Source: an uncultured Christensenellaceae bacterium
GTDB lineage: Bacteria > Bacillota > Clostridia > Christensenellales > UBA3700
Assembly: GCA_910587685.1 (NCBI GenBank)
Contig: CAJUMY010000010.1
Coordinates: 1-64,000, forward strand
Length of the DNA: 64,000 bases
Direction of reading: 5' to 3'
Shown here: positions 62,870 through 64,000 of the stretch, one piece after another
How positions within the stretch are numbered: position 1 is the stretch's first letter
How the letters are laid out: each line of letters opens with the position of its first letter
Made by a program: the position numbers and the translations under genes
Notes under the pieces: generated by a model
What the model saw: the letters and a program-made list of their open reading frames with translations, nothing else
What the model was told of the DNA's origin: nothing
Databases searched by the model: none

Positions 62870-63727
62870 ATGAAAAATCAGGAAAAGGCGGAGATACTCG
62901 TAGACGCTTTGCCATATATCAATAAGTATTACGGAAAGGTCATCGTAATAAAATACGGCGGCAACGCTATGGTCAGCGAAACGCTCAAGCAAGCCGTTAT
63001 GCAGGACGTCGTTCTGCTCAATTCGATAGGAGTTAAAGTCGTGCTTGTGCACGGCGGCGGTCCCGAGATCAACGATATGCTGAAGAAGATGGCTATAGAG
63101 ACGAAATTCGTGAACGGATTGCGTTATACGGATAAAGAGACTGCGAATATCGTTCAGATGGTTCTTTCGGGAAAGGTGAATAAAGGACTTGTCAACCATA
63201 TTAATTCGCTCGGAGGCAGCGCGATAGGTCTTTCTGGCACGGACGGCAAGATGCTCGAGGTAGTGAAAAAGACCGAGGGCGGAGATTACGGATACGTAGG
63301 AGAAGTCGTTCACGTCAATTCCAAGGTCATTTGCGACGCTCTCGACAACGGATATATTCCCGTGATAGCCAGCGTTGCGCAGGACGCGGAAGGTAATATC
63401 TTCAACATCAACGCAGATACGGTCGCCGCGGAGATAGCCGCCGCGTTAAAGGCGGAGAACCTCCTTTTGCTTACCGATATAATAGGACTTTTGAGAGACA
63501 AAAACGACGAATCTACGCTGATTGCGAAATGTTTGCTCAGCGACGTTCCGTATCTTAAGAAGCAGGGCGTTATATCGGGCGGTATGATACCTAAAATAGA
63601 CGGCTGCGTAGAGGCTGTAAGACGCGGCGTAAAGCAGGCGGCAATAATAGACGGAAGGATCGAACATTCGATACTCATAGAAATGCTTTCGAATAAGGGT
63701 ATAGGCACTCTATTCGGCAACGAGTGA
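62870..63727 (+). CDS. argB: acetylglutamate kinase
   Basis: The start is ATG 62870 (AGAGGTGTTTTG upstream); the preceding TTG is less likely. The 285-residue kinase has VIKYGGNAM, VLVHGGGPEI, and SGGMIPKIDGCVEAVRRG, all standard for ArgB. Arginine-feedback features (an N-terminal helix as in sensitive enzymes) are present only in short form, so inhibition is uncertain. Confidence 0.96.
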   Translation: MKNQEKAEILVDALPYINKYYGKVIVIKYGGNAMVSETLKQAVMQDVVLLNSIGVKVVLVHGGGPEINDMLKKMAIETKFVNGLRYTDKETANIVQMVLSGKVNKGLVNHINSLGGSAIGLSGTDGKMLEVVKKTEGGDYGYVGEVVHVNSKVICDALDNGYIPVIASVAQDAEGNIFNINADTVAAEIAAALKAENLLLLTDIIGLLRDKNDESTLIAKCLLSDVPYLKKQGVISGGMIPKIDGCVEAVRRGVKQAAIIDGRIEHSILIEMLSNKGIGTLFGNE

Positions 63728-63742
63728 TATAAGGAGCAGATC

Positions 63743-64000
63743 ATGAATAGCGTAATAGAAGACGACTTGAAGTATATAGCAAATACCTATAAGCGTAACG
63801 GCGTTGCGATAATAGGCGGTTCGGGCGCCGTAGCGAGGGATATAAACAATAAAAAGTACGTTGATATGTCGAGCGGGATAGGCGTCAATTCGCTCGGGTA
63901 CTGCGAGGAGAAGTGGGTAAGAGCCGTCAGAAAGCAGGCGGAGCTGTTGAATCACACTTCCAATCTCTTTTATACTATCCCGCAGGTAGAGTTGGCGAAA
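63743..64000 (+). CDS. argD: acetylornithine aminotransferase, N-terminal part (runs off the window)
   Basis: The frame starts at ATG 63743 behind AAGGAGCAGATC and is open for 86 codons to the right edge. The visible part has SGIGVNSLGYCEEKWVRAVRKQ and NHTSNLFYTIPQVELAK, typical of class III aminotransferases of the ArgD type. The active-site lysine lies beyond the window. Position right after argB supports ArgD. Confidence 0.93.
   Translation, partial: MNSVIEDDLKYIANTYKRNGVAIIGGSGAVARDINNKKYVDMSSGIGVNSLGYCEEKWVRAVRKQAELLNHTSNLFYTIPQVELAK

Overview
The window looks like a chromosomal segment of an uncultured, strictly anaerobic, Gram-positive-type bacterium of the Clostridia. The evidence is indirect: Firmicutes-style NfeD/FloA flotillin genes, an SdpR/SdpI pair, a CwlD-type amidase, strong AGGAGG ribosome sites, a full [FeFe]-hydrogenase maturation set, and lipoproteins with classical lipoboxes. 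Genus cannot be decided from the sequence. The number of glycan-degrading enzymes (GH20, GH38, GH18, an N-acetylhexosamine-kinase-like protein, GalE) fits a gut habitat.

Layout. 1-550: a short relic ORF and two minus-strand tRNAs (Thr-GGT, Glu-CTC). 1.1-5.4 kb: an SdpR-like repressor, an unknown membrane protein, an SdpI-like immunity protein, then NfeD, FloA and a small anchored protein. 5.5-11 kb: an AT-rich gene for a secreted protein of unknown function followed by two fused ATPase-permease ABC proteins that overlap. 11.2-12.4 kb: rpsF-ssb-rpsR with structured leaders. 12.6-14 kb: an unknown, apparently highly expressed, membrane-anchored protein. 14.3-18.2 kb: sugar kinase, CBM9-like protein, galE, yqeY and a HAD phosphatase. 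18.3-24.6 kb: mixed genes including a ferritin-like protein, an esterase, a broken lipoprotein and a BspA-type leucine-rich-repeat protein. 24.8-30.4 kb: a giant DUF4011-family helicase. 30.5-34.7 kb: a zinc ribbon, a GH20 hexosaminidase, an intergenic pair of inverted DnaA-box sequences, a cell-wall amidase and a membrane protein. 34.8-38.8 kb: TM1266-like regulator, hydE, hydG, hydF. 38.8-42 kb: MATE exporter, phosphoesterase, small membrane protein. 42.2-44.8 kb (minus): polar amino-acid ABC importer. 45-48.7 kb (minus): leuS-serS with a long structured leader. 49.4-57.5 kb: small regulators, GH38, YhhN, GH18, an Ig-like protein and an XRE-cupin regulator. 57.7-64 kb: arginine biosynthesis argG-argH-argC-argJ-argB-argD, preceded by several ARG-box-like sites and running off the right edge.

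How the parts work together. The hydrogenase maturases build the H-cluster, but no hydrogenase structural gene lies in the window. The arginine block covers nearly the whole pathway from glutamate, with ArgJ recycling the acetyl group. The glycosidases and the kinase/epimerase pair are scattered but together suggest salvage of amino sugars and mannose from glycoproteins.

The least explained items are: the secreted protein with a long glycine-rich alternating segment next to the twin ABC proteins; the giant helicase, whose appended transglutaminase-like and nuclease-like domains both seem to lack key residues; the leuS leader, with mutually exclusive pairings and no T-box core; the extra ~60 residues inside the amino-acid ABC ATPase; and the paired DnaA-box inverted repeat far from any dnaA gene.
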